Below the pieces are notes generated by a model. That model had not been told where the DNA came from. It saw only the letters and a list, made by a program, of their open reading frames with translations, and did no database searches. A stretch of DNA of 64,000 nt from Colias croceus. Taxonomy: Eukaryota; Arthropoda; Insecta; Lepidoptera; Pieridae. Positions within the stretch are counted from its first letter, which is position 1. Every line of letters starts with the position of its first letter. The stretch spans positions 635,001-699,000 of the forward strand of contig NC_059552.1 of NCBI RefSeq assembly GCF_905220415.1, in the 5' to 3' direction. The position numbers and the translations under genes are program-made. This document shows, in pieces, positions 24,401 to 33,270 of the stretch.

Positions 24401-27400
24401 ATGACTCATTCAACGATTAAAGTAGCTAATTTTATATGTTATTCAAACAAAAAGAAGAGATTTCTTATAAATAATTGGAATATGATTATATTTTATGCAC
24501 ACGCAAGTTATGCAATTCATTACTAAAAAAAATCTATGTACATAATATAATAAATCTGTAGAAGGGCCAATTCTGTACATTGAAAATGTTGAAAAAATAA
24601 ATAGGGGTGTTACTGGATCGATACCCAACCCAAATATGTGAATTTTTGGTCTGTGTGTCTGTCTGTATGTGAAGGCATCACGTGATAACTAACGGTTCGA
24701 TTTGATATAATTATACCTTATTATCTTGGGCATAAAATAAGATAGATTTTTATCCCGGAACAATAATCGCGGACGGAGTCGCGGGCGGAAGCTAGTTACG
24801 AATATAATTATATTAAAATTTTTACTATATTTTCATGGAAAACGAAAATCAATGACTTTGAATCGTTTGTATTATTTTCTATGAAATACTAACAAATTGC
24901 ACAATTGTAAAAAAAATAAGCATTCAACTTTTTCTTATAATACTAAAAGATATACTAACTAGGATCAATAGCGCGTATATAGGCGAGTATATAGTCGAGG
25001 TGCAGCAGCGCATGCGCACGCGGCTCCAGATGCGCGAGCGCACGCACGTACAGGCACAGGTCCATGTCTGATGACTCGAGGCCGAAGCCCGACATTGTGG
25101 AGCCCACCACGTACAGCCCGTAGCGGGGGAATATTGACTGCGGCGAGAACGATAATAATATTGTAAGATGGGAAATTAAACTTAGTTATAGCAGATTTTT
25201 TTAAATTACGACACTAACAGCTGTTGAAATGATTTGGAATGAAAACACAGTTTAAAAGCATTGAATATTGTAATAGAATACATACTAATATTAAATTTCT
25301 TTTGCAGAACAAGATTCAAAACTAGGATTTTTTAAAACTATTTTTCACTCATAAACTGATTTTTTGAAAAATTGTGAAAGTCTCAATGTATTTAAAAAAT
25401 AACTTAAAAATCACATTTACTGTAATTTATAATAGTAAAGTAGAATTTATGCTTATTTTGTATAAAATATAAATATTACATGATATTAACTAAAACTAGA
25501 GAAATAAGTTAATTTAATTTAAGATAGCATGTTCTTATGAGTAATCAAGTCTTTAAACCTAAACTGATTTTTTACAATAAAAACTCTGTGTCATATTATA
25601 TGTAAACAAAATAATATGACACAGAGTTTATGATGCTCAAGATTTCATATTTCAAAAGATATTGAGTTATTAAACTAAGAAAGAGTTTTTATCTTTATTC
25701 AGCCCAGGCAGAGCCAACAAAAAGTATAAAACCAATTTAGTATGGATCAAATATAAAACCAAAACCACGCTTCACATGCTTACCTTAATGGTGATATAAA
25801 GATATCTCCATAAGTTCATCTTCTTGTGGAATGTCTCCTCAGTCTGCTGGGACTTTATGAACTTGTCCCAGATCTCTTGTGATAGTGTATCCCAATTCGA
25901 GCCTGAAAATAAATACAGTCTTCACTAACAATTCTAAACATAAACTTACTTATAACTTCTCAGGATTTCTTTCCATTCCATTCCTTCCAGTTTTATTGTA
26001 TTCAAGTCACAATTAAACTTTATCAAGTTTTATTTATGAATGAAATCAATAAATAATTAAAATTAATCTTATAAAATATTAAAAACCAAATCAAAACCTA
26101 TCTTAAACTATAAAATATTATAAACCAAAACTGGGTTTTTATTTTTCAAACAGTTTCTTTGAAACATTTATATATGTATATTGAGATCACAATATTATGC
26201 CTTTTGCGTATGTATGCGAGCATGTATGCATGTATGTATAATGTATATGCGCATTTATGTGTGTTATCATCTCTCATCATCATCCCTACTCACCATTCAA
26301 CAAATCATCAGGCGTGAACTTGACCTGAAACGGATATGCAGCAGTGAGGTAGCGGTCGGGCGCGATCCTACGCGGGCGATGCTCGCGGCGGTTGCGCGCG
26401 CGCCACTCACGGCTCACGTTGTTCGTCGAGCTGCCAGAGTCGCGCTTGTCCCCTGGAAATTCAATTAGATATAGAAAAAACGACAAATTTCCTCTTGGAA
26501 TTCAGAAATAATTATTTTAAATTTTTAAATACTAATTATAATCAATTTACTATATATAATTATAAAAATCGCTGATTAATACGGTTGCACAATTAATTAA
26601 ATATTATGTACAGAATCGAAAAAAAAAAATTTTTGATCAAATTGAACATGAGACCAGATAATTTCAATAAAGTAAAAATACATTTAATCAGTTTTTCCCC
26701 TTGTTGTATTTTTCTTATTTTGTGAGTCTAAGAATTATTATTAAGTTCAGTAGGTATAGTGCTATAATAAAACACTGCAGTCACATCACATAACATCTGT
26801 CTTTTATAATTTACTAGAGGTCCGCCCCGGCTTCGCCCGTGGTACATATTTCGCAATAAAAGGTAGCCTATGTCCTTTCTCGGGTATTAAAATATCTCCA
26901 TACCAAATTTCATGCAAATTGGTTCAGTAGTTTAGGCATGATTGAGTAACAGACAGACAGACAGAAATACTTTCGCATTTATAATATTAGTATGGATTTC
27001 TCTTCAATTTGTGACAAGAGTAATCAAAGTATAGAATGTTGCAGTATGAATTTTTGTATTTTTTTTTAATTATATTCCTTGAAGTACGAGGATGATTGTT
27101 ATTGATGTAGAGAAAACGTAAATATGTACCACGGGCGAAGCCGGGGCGGACCGCTAGTATTTTATATTTGTAAACAGGGAGTTGTTACTCTATGACGTGA
27201 CAGTATTGCCTTTATGTGATCTTGAAACTTCTTAATTTTACCCTCAATGCGCAGAAAGAAGTTACAATTCAAAAATAGTTTGGAAAATCCAAAAGTGCAC
27301 GCCTCATAATCTCATCCTTTACAATAAAAGCTTTACACCTAGATGTGAAACTGCGCAGGTTTAAGGGACTGACTACCAACTTATTTTTTTAAACCTTGGC

Positions 27401-28890
27401 TTATAGTATAAAGAATCGAGTTTATAATGGTGAATTTTGAGTACTCTATAAATATAAAAAAAAAATAAAAAAAAATAAAGAATATAGTTATATAGATATA
27501 CATACTAAAATTATGGAGAACAGTCGATATTTTTTTTGTTTATTTAATAACAATTGAACCACATCGAATCAGACCCTGAAAAATGAAAGGGTTCTATTCC
27601 TGAGCATACTCAAGCGTAAGAGAAAAAAAAAGACTCGATTAGTAAAGTATTTCGGTCGCTATCGTGTTTACAAGAAAATCCTCCGCACATACAGACACAC
27701 GGACGTCCAAGACAGAATTTTTTTAAACTGTTTTTTAACTAGTTTAAATAACAAAAATGACATCAAAAATATCATGAATGTTAAAAATAGTGTTTTTTCT
27801 TAATATGTGTGTGTATGTATTATCTTACAAGTGCAATGTATGATACATAAAGACATTTTAAGTTTGAAAAATCAGATGTTTTGCGCGAAGTGACAGTAGT
27901 ACCCACCTCAACGCTTCGCTTATGAGGCGTGCAATTGGTACTGTTAAGAATTCATGACCCTCCAGATTTTTAAATAATATATATGAAAATATGTATTAAA
28001 ATAATTTCCCATGTATATTCCTTAAAATATCTTTAAAATAAACATATCTAAAAAAATTGTAGTATGGGTATAGTATAATTTAGCCACCCATTGTGTCAAT
28101 TGTTATTCCAAGGTAATGAAAAGTGTTAATTGAATCATCGGTTGACATAGAAACATGATTAGATTCTTATTAGAAGTAAATTTTATCAAAATAAAATTTG
28201 AATAATATTGTAAAATAGCTTATATCAAAAAATCGTGAAATATTACACATGTAACATGTACAATAATGTTGTTTACAGATAATTTAATAATTTTAAATCT
28301 TTTTAAAGTTATATGCTTGGTAAATTCAAATTTATCATAGCATTTATCAATGGGAAACTCGTTTTATCTTAAAAGACTACAAGGTCATAACACATTTAAC
28401 ATTATTAGATACGTTACAAAATAAAACAGATTTACATGAAAACAGAAAGAAAATGAGTTGATCAGATAAGATAAAATAATATTAAAACTAGATCATAGCA
28501 AAAAAATGAGGGTACATGAAAATAATAAAAATGGCACCTATAGCAACAGCTAAATTAACATAATGCACATTATACACAAATGAATATATAAATCTTACCT
28601 TTTTCACTGGATTTATTTGAGCCAGAGGCATTACTTGATAGGCTGGAGTCATCTGAATCATATCCAAATGCATTTTCGCCTTTTTGCTGTCGCTCCCTAC
28701 GTGGCTGCCACCTGCGCTGCATTCCCTGTCTGGGGGAGCCCATTCCGCGCATCCCAACTCCACCAATCATTTGAACCACTTCCATAGGATATTGCCGATT
28801 TTGACGTTCCATTTGACCCTGGCCTACATATATTCCGGGTGCGCCGAACCCACCGTTCCCATGGTACACTATAGGTGCACCTTCATTCAT
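15494..28890 (-). CDS. Gld2: GLD2-type cytoplasmic poly(A) RNA polymerase (TENT2/PAPD4 family)
   Basis: Seven exons on the minus strand: 28890-28599, 26452-26294, 25902-25784, 25137-24960, 24361-24101, 21796-21566 and 15636-15494. They join to 1383 nt, 460 aa plus TGA. Every junction is GT-AG and in phase, and an in-frame TGA lies three codons before the ATG. The enzyme adds adenosines to mRNA 3' ends in the cytoplasm; in flies such proteins act in germline and neurons. Residues 1-150 are a Gly/Gln/Arg-rich tail of low complexity. The nucleotidyltransferase core has YGLYVVGSTMSGFGLESSDM (Asp214, Asp216) and VHVDLNCNN (Asp273), the three metal-binding aspartates. VRPLVAVAKLWARAHRVNDA and TLSSYALTLMVIHFLQ form the central domain. 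The PAP-associated part has LGELFVQLLQYYAHF (from about 365), ending ICVEEPFDLSNTARSVYD. There is no RNA-binding domain, as usual for GLD2. Intron 6 is 5.9 kb and filled with repeats. Confidence 0.93.
16077..16632. mobile_element. Long-armed MITE, Tc1/mariner-like ends
   Basis: Begins CAGGGTGTAATCGTTAAGTG and ends with its inverse, flanked by TA on both sides (16075-16076 and 16633-16634). The arms are about 145 bp each and nearly identical when inverted. No transposase frame is present. It lies in GLD2 intron 6. Confidence 0.75.
16711..16888. repeat. 21-bp minisatellite, left part
   Basis: Repeats of the ATTGTTGCTATTGTTGAACA type, the same as at 20807-21545. The array is cut in two by the copia element, whose 5-bp target duplication AAATT is made from array sequence. 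Confidence 0.9.
16889..17030 (+). repeat. 5' LTR of the copia element
   Basis: 142 bp starting TGTTGAAAGTATC, with a TGAATAAAATAAG stretch holding AATAAA near position 93 of the LTR. The end is set by the match to the 3' LTR and by the primer-binding site that follows directly. Confidence 0.9.
17031..17045 (+). other. Primer-binding site for an internal part of initiator tRNA-Met
   Basis: GGTTATGTGCCCAGC directly abuts the LTR. It matches, with one mismatch, the complement of the anticodon-stem region of insect initiator tRNA-Met (GCTGGGCCCATAACC), the half-tRNA priming known for Drosophila copia. Confidence 0.75.
17139..20501 (+). CDS. Copia gag-pol polyprotein, truncated in RNase H
   Basis: Single frame of 1120 aa from ATG 17139 (MASNYLIN). 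A UBN2-type gag comes first, then a CCHC zinc knuckle CYRCKQTGHYKNQC at 231-244 and the aspartic protease site WYIDSGAS (Asp282). Next is the integrase: HRRLGH at 411 with a downstream CHVCC, and a catalytic triad Asp474 (HTDICGP), Asp537 (RSDNG) and Glu573 (QNGVSER), with the expected 35-residue spacing. The reverse transcriptase has THLDVKTAFLNGDL and YVDD at 988-991. The frame ends soon after TRPDIAYAVSYLSQF, where RNase H should begin, with a frameshift and stop. No other stop interrupts the first 1120 codons, in line with recent activity. The frame belongs to the transposon, not the host gene. Confidence 0.95.
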   Translation: MASNYLINVPKLKGRENYSEWVFAAENFLVLEDMVHCIRPISGKTIEAAEDAKTKAKLIMTIDSALYVHIKEVKTSSELWNKLKSLFDDSGFSRRISLLRNLISIRLENCASMQAYVTQIVETGQKLSGTGFKISDEWIGCLLLAGLTEKFMPMIMAIEHSGIQITTDAIRTKLMDMETEVGSQSSEIGGAFASGAQKWQHKKNKNVSSGAQSQAKSNVNVSCGAKSHVKCYRCKQTGHYKNQCPINDNSSNHSKALQRKQSNAFSAVFLSGQFNKYDWYIDSGASMHLTANEKWMKNATYHDMREICVANNEKLQVLCSGDVNIVTKTDQCEYEIPVRDVMCAPGLTTNLLSVSRLIETGNRVQFTSEGCNMFNRNNEMVAMAVLSNGVYKLRLADSEVTSLAVSGDVWHRRLGHVNSTYLNKMSIAVEGMDLQEKVDISKSSCHVCCEGKQCRLPFPSGSRCNELLGLVHTDICGPMEHESLGGSRYFILFIDDFSRMIAVYFLKHKSEALRCFAEYKAKVEKQTSKKIKILRSDNGCEYCNKEFDSFLKNEGIIHQRSNPYTPEQNGVSERNNRTVVEKARCLLFDAKLGKEFWAEATHTAVYLQNRTVLPSLNDKTPFEVWFGHKPNVSHLRIFGSSVMVHVAKARRQKWDKKAEKHILVGYPDDIKGYRIYNPRTKCITTSREVIIMEEDKHPDITIPIIESERKENSCSVGDIEDKETSTLENVTGADETIITDETLGLSDKDYIPSDYEDASDLPARPKSTRIRKKTERYIVTNMCVSEEFDNADGLSIEEALQGDEKDQWLLAVKEELQCFKDNDAWELVNRPTNGETIVKCKWVLKKKCDSENNVRYRARLVAKGCSQKYGVDYSETFSPVVRHTTLRLLFALSVQLNLEVTHLDVKTAFLNGDLAETIYMQKPVGYACSDNSKVLKLKKAIYGLKQASRAWHKKVDSCMLIDGYIKSKIEPCLYIKIVGNSRTIVALYVDDMFVFSNNRAENKHLKTMLSKNFQLKDLGIIKECLGMSVSFNKEKGTVTLNQKKYIDKLLSKFCMTDCKQVNTPMEVNLKCKKETTGSSQNPYQQLVGSLMYLVVLTRPDIAYAVSYLSQFNNCNTEKHC
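20502..20610 (+). pseudogene. Detached C-terminal end of copia pol
   Basis: In the +1 frame relative to the main frame, codons read VEYMCTSDMPADLLTKSLG and on to GIVEI then stop (20608-20610). This is the conserved end that normally follows RNase H in copia elements. About 170 residues normally present between the two parts are missing, so an internal deletion joined them out of frame. Confidence 0.85.
20659..20806 (+). repeat. 3' LTR of the copia element
   Basis: 148 bp, preceded by the polypurine tract. It differs from the 5' LTR only by an added GTGTGC near its end. Confidence 0.9.
20807..21545. repeat. 21-bp minisatellite, right part, with higher-order structure
   Basis: About 35 units of 21 bp in three main types: ATTGTTGCTGTTGTTGAACA(A/G), AGTGTTGCTATTGTTGAACA and ATTGTTCCTATTTTTGAACAA. 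The last type starts at 20834, 20939, 21002, 21128, 21191, 21296 and 21359, giving spacings of 105, 63, 126, 63, 105 and 63, all multiples of 21. Long frames run through it on both strands only because 21 is divisible by three and stops are rare. It ends about 20 bp from the splice donor of GLD2 exon 6. Confidence 0.92.
21974..22150 (+). mobile_element. Helitron-like element, third family, decayed
   Basis: Starts TCTATAAAGCTGAAGAG (8 bp lost near the start), keeps ATCGAGGAAGGCTGTAGAC and GGAGCGGAGCATTGCGGG, and ends in a rearranged CTAGCTAACTAGCTAG. It lies in GLD2 intron 5. Confidence 0.6.
22160..22420 (-). mobile_element. Possible LINE 3' end with a GT-rich microsatellite
   Basis: On the minus strand it ends AATAAAGAAATTTTTCATTT plus TTCATTTTC, a tail I know from lepidopteran non-LTR elements. 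It is preceded by a short inverted GGGGTTCAATG / GTGGGGCTCAAT region. A (GT)n-rich stretch at 22335-22402 adjoins. Confidence 0.35.
22850..24081. repeat. Foldback array with a direct duplication
   Basis: Arm A (22850-23182) and arm B (23360-23902) are inverted copies. Between them is a 177-bp spacer (23183-23359), and a nearly identical direct copy of that spacer follows arm B (23903-24081). Arm B is interrupted by a 215-bp MITE. The ends share the module TTGCCTATTAAAWTGGCTC. The last base is about 20 bp from the splice donor of GLD2 exon 5. Confidence 0.85.
23546..23760. mobile_element. Nested Tc1/mariner-like MITE with CAGTACTCCAAAA ends
   Basis: Inverted ends CAGTACTCCAAAA and TTTTGGAGTACTG-like, flanked by TA (23544-23545, 23761-23762). 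It sits in arm B at a TA that is single in arm A, so the empty site can be read directly from the other arm. Confidence 0.88.
24533..24795 (+). mobile_element. Helitron-like element, second family
   Basis: Starts TC after A and ends CGGACGGAGTCGCGGGCGG then AAGCTAG before T. Matches 8718-9052. It lies in GLD2 intron 4. Confidence 0.7.
25581..25629. repeat. Perfect 19-bp-stem hairpin
   Basis: AAACTCTGTGTCATATTAT (25581-25599) is exactly inverted at 25611-25629 across an 11-nt loop. It lies in GLD2 intron 3, not linked to any element recognised here. Confidence 0.85.
26814..26996 (-). mobile_element. Helitron-like element, minus strand
   Basis: On the minus strand it starts TCCATACTAATATTATAAAT and ends in GGGCGAAGCCGGGGCGGACC then TCTAG. 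It combines the 5' part of the 6286-type family with the 3' end of the 1157-type. It lies in GLD2 intron 1. Confidence 0.7.
27060..27157 (+). mobile_element. Helitron-like 3' fragment
   Basis: Shares CTTGAAGTACGAGGATG and AGAGAAAACGTAAA with 1157-1325, and ends GGGGCGGACCGCTAG before T. The 5' end is not clear. Confidence 0.55.
27188..27285. mobile_element. Fragment of the GAAGTGAAACTTC MITE family
   Basis: Similar to 47565-47661 (ACGTGACAGTATTGCC, GATCTTGAAA, GTTACAATTCAAAAA). Only one end is recognisable. Confidence 0.4.
27297..27932. mobile_element. Candidate 636-bp element with 13-bp inverted ends
   Basis: GCACGCCTCATAA (27297-27309) is inverted exactly at 27920-27932. No coding frame inside. 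No clear target duplication. It lies in GLD2 intron 1. Confidence 0.4.
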
Positions 28891-29333
28891 TTTGCCTCAA
28901 TATCTGCAAATAGAATAAAGCCTTGAATAATAAATAACACCGGTAACCGCACGAGATTTTCTATTCGTGTACCAACCTTTTTCTGCAACTGTAAAATATA
29001 GTGACGTGTCCAGTTGCAGTCGCTTATTTTATCATGCTAATTGTAATATTTAATTAATACGGTGCGACGTCTAAATTGTATAATTTTCACTTATTTTATA
29101 TACCACCGAAATCCGAGACGATCCGTCAGACGTATTTCCTTGTAAGTCGATGGCTATCTTCTTTGATTCAAGTTGAAGTCAATTAAACGTTCTTGTCGCT
29201 TTGCTTCCACCGTACGAACAGATCGAATTAATTATACGACGTCTTTTTTAGCAGATCTACCCACAAAATTAAAGGTAAATCTCTAAATTAGAAGAAAAAA
29301 TCCGCCATGACTTAATGAAACAACACTAGCGAC

Positions 29334-29965
29334 TAGTGGTGTGCGGAATCGATTATCATTAATCGATTAATCGATTATCAAGATGATCGTTTGCAATCGA
29401 TTATCATTTCGATACAATCGATTGGGAGTAAGCCATTTAAGTTATGATAACCCTACACAACAAACATGTGGCAATAGCTTGTCTGCTGGATCCACGTTTT
29501 AAAAAACTCGGTTTCGGTACGGATAGTAATGCAACAAATGCCCAACAACGTTGTCTTGAAGAACTAATTTATCTCAGAAACAGCACTCAAGGGACTATAG
29601 TGAGCTAGTAATTACACAATCACAACAACTTGAGCAAGTAACTGCAAAACCATCGATCTGGGATCATTTTGAGCGAAGGAAATCAAATTTTATTGCAACA
29701 TCTACATCTTCAACTGAAAATATAATAACATTACGACAATACTAACTGATTGGGAATTATTGATGTATTTGTTTGATTTTTAATATCTAGTAGTTTTATT
29801 TTAAATAAATATGTGATTTAATTCAGTTTTGTTTCATTTTTGTAATCTGGAGGTAAGACAATGTAAATTTTTTTATTTCGAACAAGATAATCGATTATAA
29901 TCGATTATCTTGGTTCGCATAATCGATTAATCGATTAGATAAATAATCGAATCGGCACAGCACTG
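29334..29965 (+). mobile_element. hAT-family DNA transposon remnant
   Basis: Perfect 8-bp target duplication CTAGCGAC at 29326-29333 and 29966-29973, the hAT signature. The ends TAGTGGTGTGCGGAATCG and CGAATCGGCACAGCACTG form imperfect inverted repeats. ATCGATTA repeats cluster below both ends. A piece of transposase survives inside. Confidence 0.9.
29444..29608 (+). pseudogene. hAT transposase fragment
   Basis: A 54-codon frame contains ACLLDPRFKKLGF, the conserved LDPRFK motif near the C-terminal part of hAT transposases, followed by QQRCLEEL and a stop. SIWDHFERRKSNF, in another frame from about 29653, is the next conserved piece. The catalytic residues are absent, so it cannot work. Confidence 0.75.
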
Positions 29966-30527
29966 CTAGCGACATCTGGTGTTTTGAACTGCAATCTACA
30001 CGTGATAGAGTTCATTTTTTTATTTCAAATCTCGTGTATTCGATTTGCAGCCAAGAACAAATAATTAGCTTAAAAGGCTATTAGAGCGCTTATTAAAACA
30101 ATAACTTTGCATTGATCAATAAATAACCAACAGATGGGCTATTTGAAATAAGTTATGTGAAAAATTGTTATAGAAAAACAGCAACAAATCGAATCATATG
30201 ATTTATTTTTATTACGAGCAACATCGTTATATAGTTTTTGACTTTTGTTTTGAGTTTGAGTTTGACAAATAACGTCAAATGCTTTTCTCGCCTCTGTTTA
30301 CTGATTAAATTGATAAAATTAATTAAAATTAGTTTGTCTAGTAAAATTGTTGGTCACATAGCATGAGATTACAGAGAAATTTTTATTCATTATGCATGTG
30401 TTTAATATGTTAGTGTAACAAGTGATGACGTCGAAAGAGGATAATGTAACCTTAAAAGTGCTAAGATTGTGTAAATACAAACTTTGTTTTATTTTATTAT
30501 CGTTATCAGTCGTTAAAGTGATTTGAT

Positions 30528-32857
30528 ATGTCACATTTTGGAGATTTTATGGACGGCGTACCCGTGAAAATATCAGAAAAATACAAGCGACCTCCACGAA
30601 TCGAGTTACCTTATAGCATTACAGAATGTCCTTTGCGAGCGCAAAATGTTGTTGAATGCGTCAACTATTGCCCTACATTCGAACGTAATGTACTTTCTAA
30701 ACTCAAAGAGCTTAGAAGCGCAAAAGAAACGAAGAAAAATGAAAGGCGACATCGTCTTCAATTATTGGAAGAAGCGAAACAAAAGAAATTGGACGCCATA
30801 GCCGCCGCTGAAGCAGAGGAAAAGTTGAAGCAGCTCAGTGTGTCCGAGGTGTCGTACCCGAGCACCGATGAGATCAGCGCCCTATCGCCTGACGAAAAAC
30901 CAGAACGCAACTGTGATACAAGTTCTACTCAAGACAATAGCCCAGAGATTGACAAAACTACAAGTGTAGATGTTACTTTGCCATGTAGTACAACACAAGA
31001 CTCGCAGACAAGCATCTTGCAGCCCATACAAGTGCAGTCAAACTACCAACAAAGTCTTCTAGATGATCCAGATCCATTGCAGGAACTAAAGATTAGTTCT
31101 AAAATTACTAAACCCCAGTACTCTCATAATGTTGAAACAATGACATTCAAAGATTTTGAAAATGACACATCTAGCCCGTTTGATAATGTTGAACTTAAAA
31201 CTATTAATGATATGGAATTATTAGCTCAAGTGTTGCAAAGTCAAAGAGATTCAACAGCTAGCTGTCAGGTGCCAAATTATCAGGAGCAGGTCTATCCAGG
31301 ATATGCAAATTGTGCGACACAAGCTCAACTTGAAGGTGTCACGTACATACCAAATGCTTACGGAGAACAGACAATACAGGGTCCAAATATTATATACTCG
31401 TCTCCACAGCATTACCCAGTCTCCAATGGCTATTATGTACAGTCTGATAATATATGTGATAGGAGTATTCCTGTTGATAATGTATATATGCCCAATTATC
31501 AATATTATGTTCCTACACAACCTTATACAGTAACAGATCAATATTACAGCAACCCATTGCCAACCACGTCAGCAGAAATCAATCAAATAACGAATGGAGC
31601 AACCTATATCCCACAGCCTTATTATTATTATCAACAACCGTATTATACGCAACAGACAATAAACACTAATGAAGTAACAGAAGAGCCGGCAGCAAATAGT
31701 TCTCAGAATATAGTTAAGTCTAGGTCTAGAAGTGTTCCTGATATTGTAAGGGAGTTGAATGAGGAGTTAGCGACGGCAAAATTGAGAGCAAATGAGAGAT
31801 CTTGCAATGTTAGTCCCGCACCTGTGGCAATGGTTCCAAGGTCATCTTCTAGTAGTGATAAACGAGATCATAGAAGGAGAAAAACTGAGCAGTTGCCAAA
31901 TCCATATGATAAATTTCCCCCACAATTACAGAACATGTGTCAGAAAATTCATGGAATGGGCTTTCCCTTGGACAGGGTAGCCAGAGTGTGTAGCCTAGTT
32001 GGAGAGAATGATAAGAAGGTATGTTGAAATTTAAAATGATTACTGTTAGTATCCATACATATTGTGAATGGGCATTGTATAGTTTTTACTTTTTATTTAC
32101 CAAAATTTTCTGAGATTCATCTCAGAGATAAAAATCTACATTTTGCTATTGCCCTGCCCATTTTTACCCATCAGGGTAAAATGTATCAAATACTTTGTTA
32201 TCAGATGTGTTAATAATTAAGTCATTTAGCCATCTTTGCGTTTTATATATCAAGAAGAAGATAATTAACAAATTTTACGTTTTTTTTTCTTTTGAGGTAG
32301 ATTTCCAAAACTTTAGAGACTTCTTTTTTCTGTTACAAGTTACATCTTTATAGAGACACTTCAAGTGAAGCAAATTGAGCTACTTATGTGACATAATGTT
32401 ATCTCTTATTGACCTGAATGACCTAACTTTACAGGCTTTGTCAAGAATTTGTGTAATATAATCAGACGAGACTAGGTTATATAAAATCGAAATACTATTA
32501 TGATAAATGGCAACGTTAAAATCATTTTCTTTTGAAAGTTTATTTGTTTCTCATAAAAAAAAAACAATATAACATCATTAATTTGTGACTGAAGTCTGAA
32601 ACATATTACAAATAAAAAATATAGAAGTTATATAAATAATTTTAATATCTACTCTGTTGTTGAAAAATAATATTATTAAAAGTATGGCTAGTTTTGTTTA
32701 CTTTGTTAACAATGAATATTATTTTTTCCAGGTAATAGAAGGTCTTCTCATCTTGGGAGAGCTGATGGATCTAGGATTTTCGGAAGGAAGAGTGTCCGCA
32801 GCACTTGCCAAACATGAATTCAACAGAGATAAAGCCTTGGACGAGTTGGTTTCATAA
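30528..32857 (+). CDS. Ubap1: UBAP1, ubiquitin-associated protein of ESCRT-I
   Basis: Two coding exons, 30528-32018 and 32732-32857, join in phase 0 to 538 aa plus TAA. An in-frame TGA three codons upstream fixes the ATG. Residues about 5-35 (FMDGVPVKISEKYKRPPRIE) are a UMA-type motif, which anchors UBAP1 and MVB12 in ESCRT-I. A charged coiled coil follows at about 60-110. The middle is long, Ser/Thr, then Tyr/Gln/Pro-rich and low in complexity. The C-terminal 80 residues are a SOUBA (tandem UBA) domain: QKIHGMGFPLDRVARVCSLV, then GELMDLGFSEGRVSAAL and FNRDKALDELVS. Known UBAP1 uses this to bind ubiquitin on cargo sorted into multivesicular endosomes. The intron splits the UBA repeats. Poly(A) signals lie at 33167-33172 and 33243-33248. 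Length is close to vertebrate UBAP1. Confidence 0.92.
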
Positions 32858-33270
32858 CAGGAATACCTCACTGGATTGGTGGATCATACATACTTTAATG
32901 GGTATATCCCCATTATTACGAAATGTGGTTTTTATTGTACAGAAATGTTAAATCACCTAGAATGTAAAGAAGAAAAAATATTTATCAATTCTTTTTTAAT
33001 TTCATTAAAATGCCTCGAGTTATGTATGTGTTAATTTTTTAACTAGAAGTAATATATTATCAGAAAGCATTGCACTTAGTGATACATAATTTTTTTTTAT
33101 AATGTACATTTTTAATAATATTTTTCCATTCTTATTATTCTCGAAATTTACCTAAGTATTCTAAGAAATAAATTTATAGTTTACTTAATCAAGTCAATAT
33201 AATATTATAGAACACACACACACACACACAGCAGCAATTGTTAATAAACTGGTAAAAACTAAAAAGGGTT
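32858..33270 (+). other. Probable UBAP1 3' UTR
   Basis: AT-rich and non-coding. AATAAA at 33167-33172 and 33243-33248. A (CA)n run lies at 33212-33230. Confidence 0.5.

Larger units (their letters stand above)
28904..30527. promoter_or_regulatory. Divergent promoter region between GLD2 and UBAP1
   Basis: The two genes face away from each other. A TTTGCAG acceptor (minus strand, 28910-28904) just before the GLD2 ATG suggests a spliced 5' UTR with its first exon further upstream, near 28960-29300. A TGACGTC (CRE-like) site lies at 30426-30432 ahead of UBAP1. The middle is occupied by a hAT remnant. Transcription starts cannot be placed from sequence. Confidence 0.45.
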
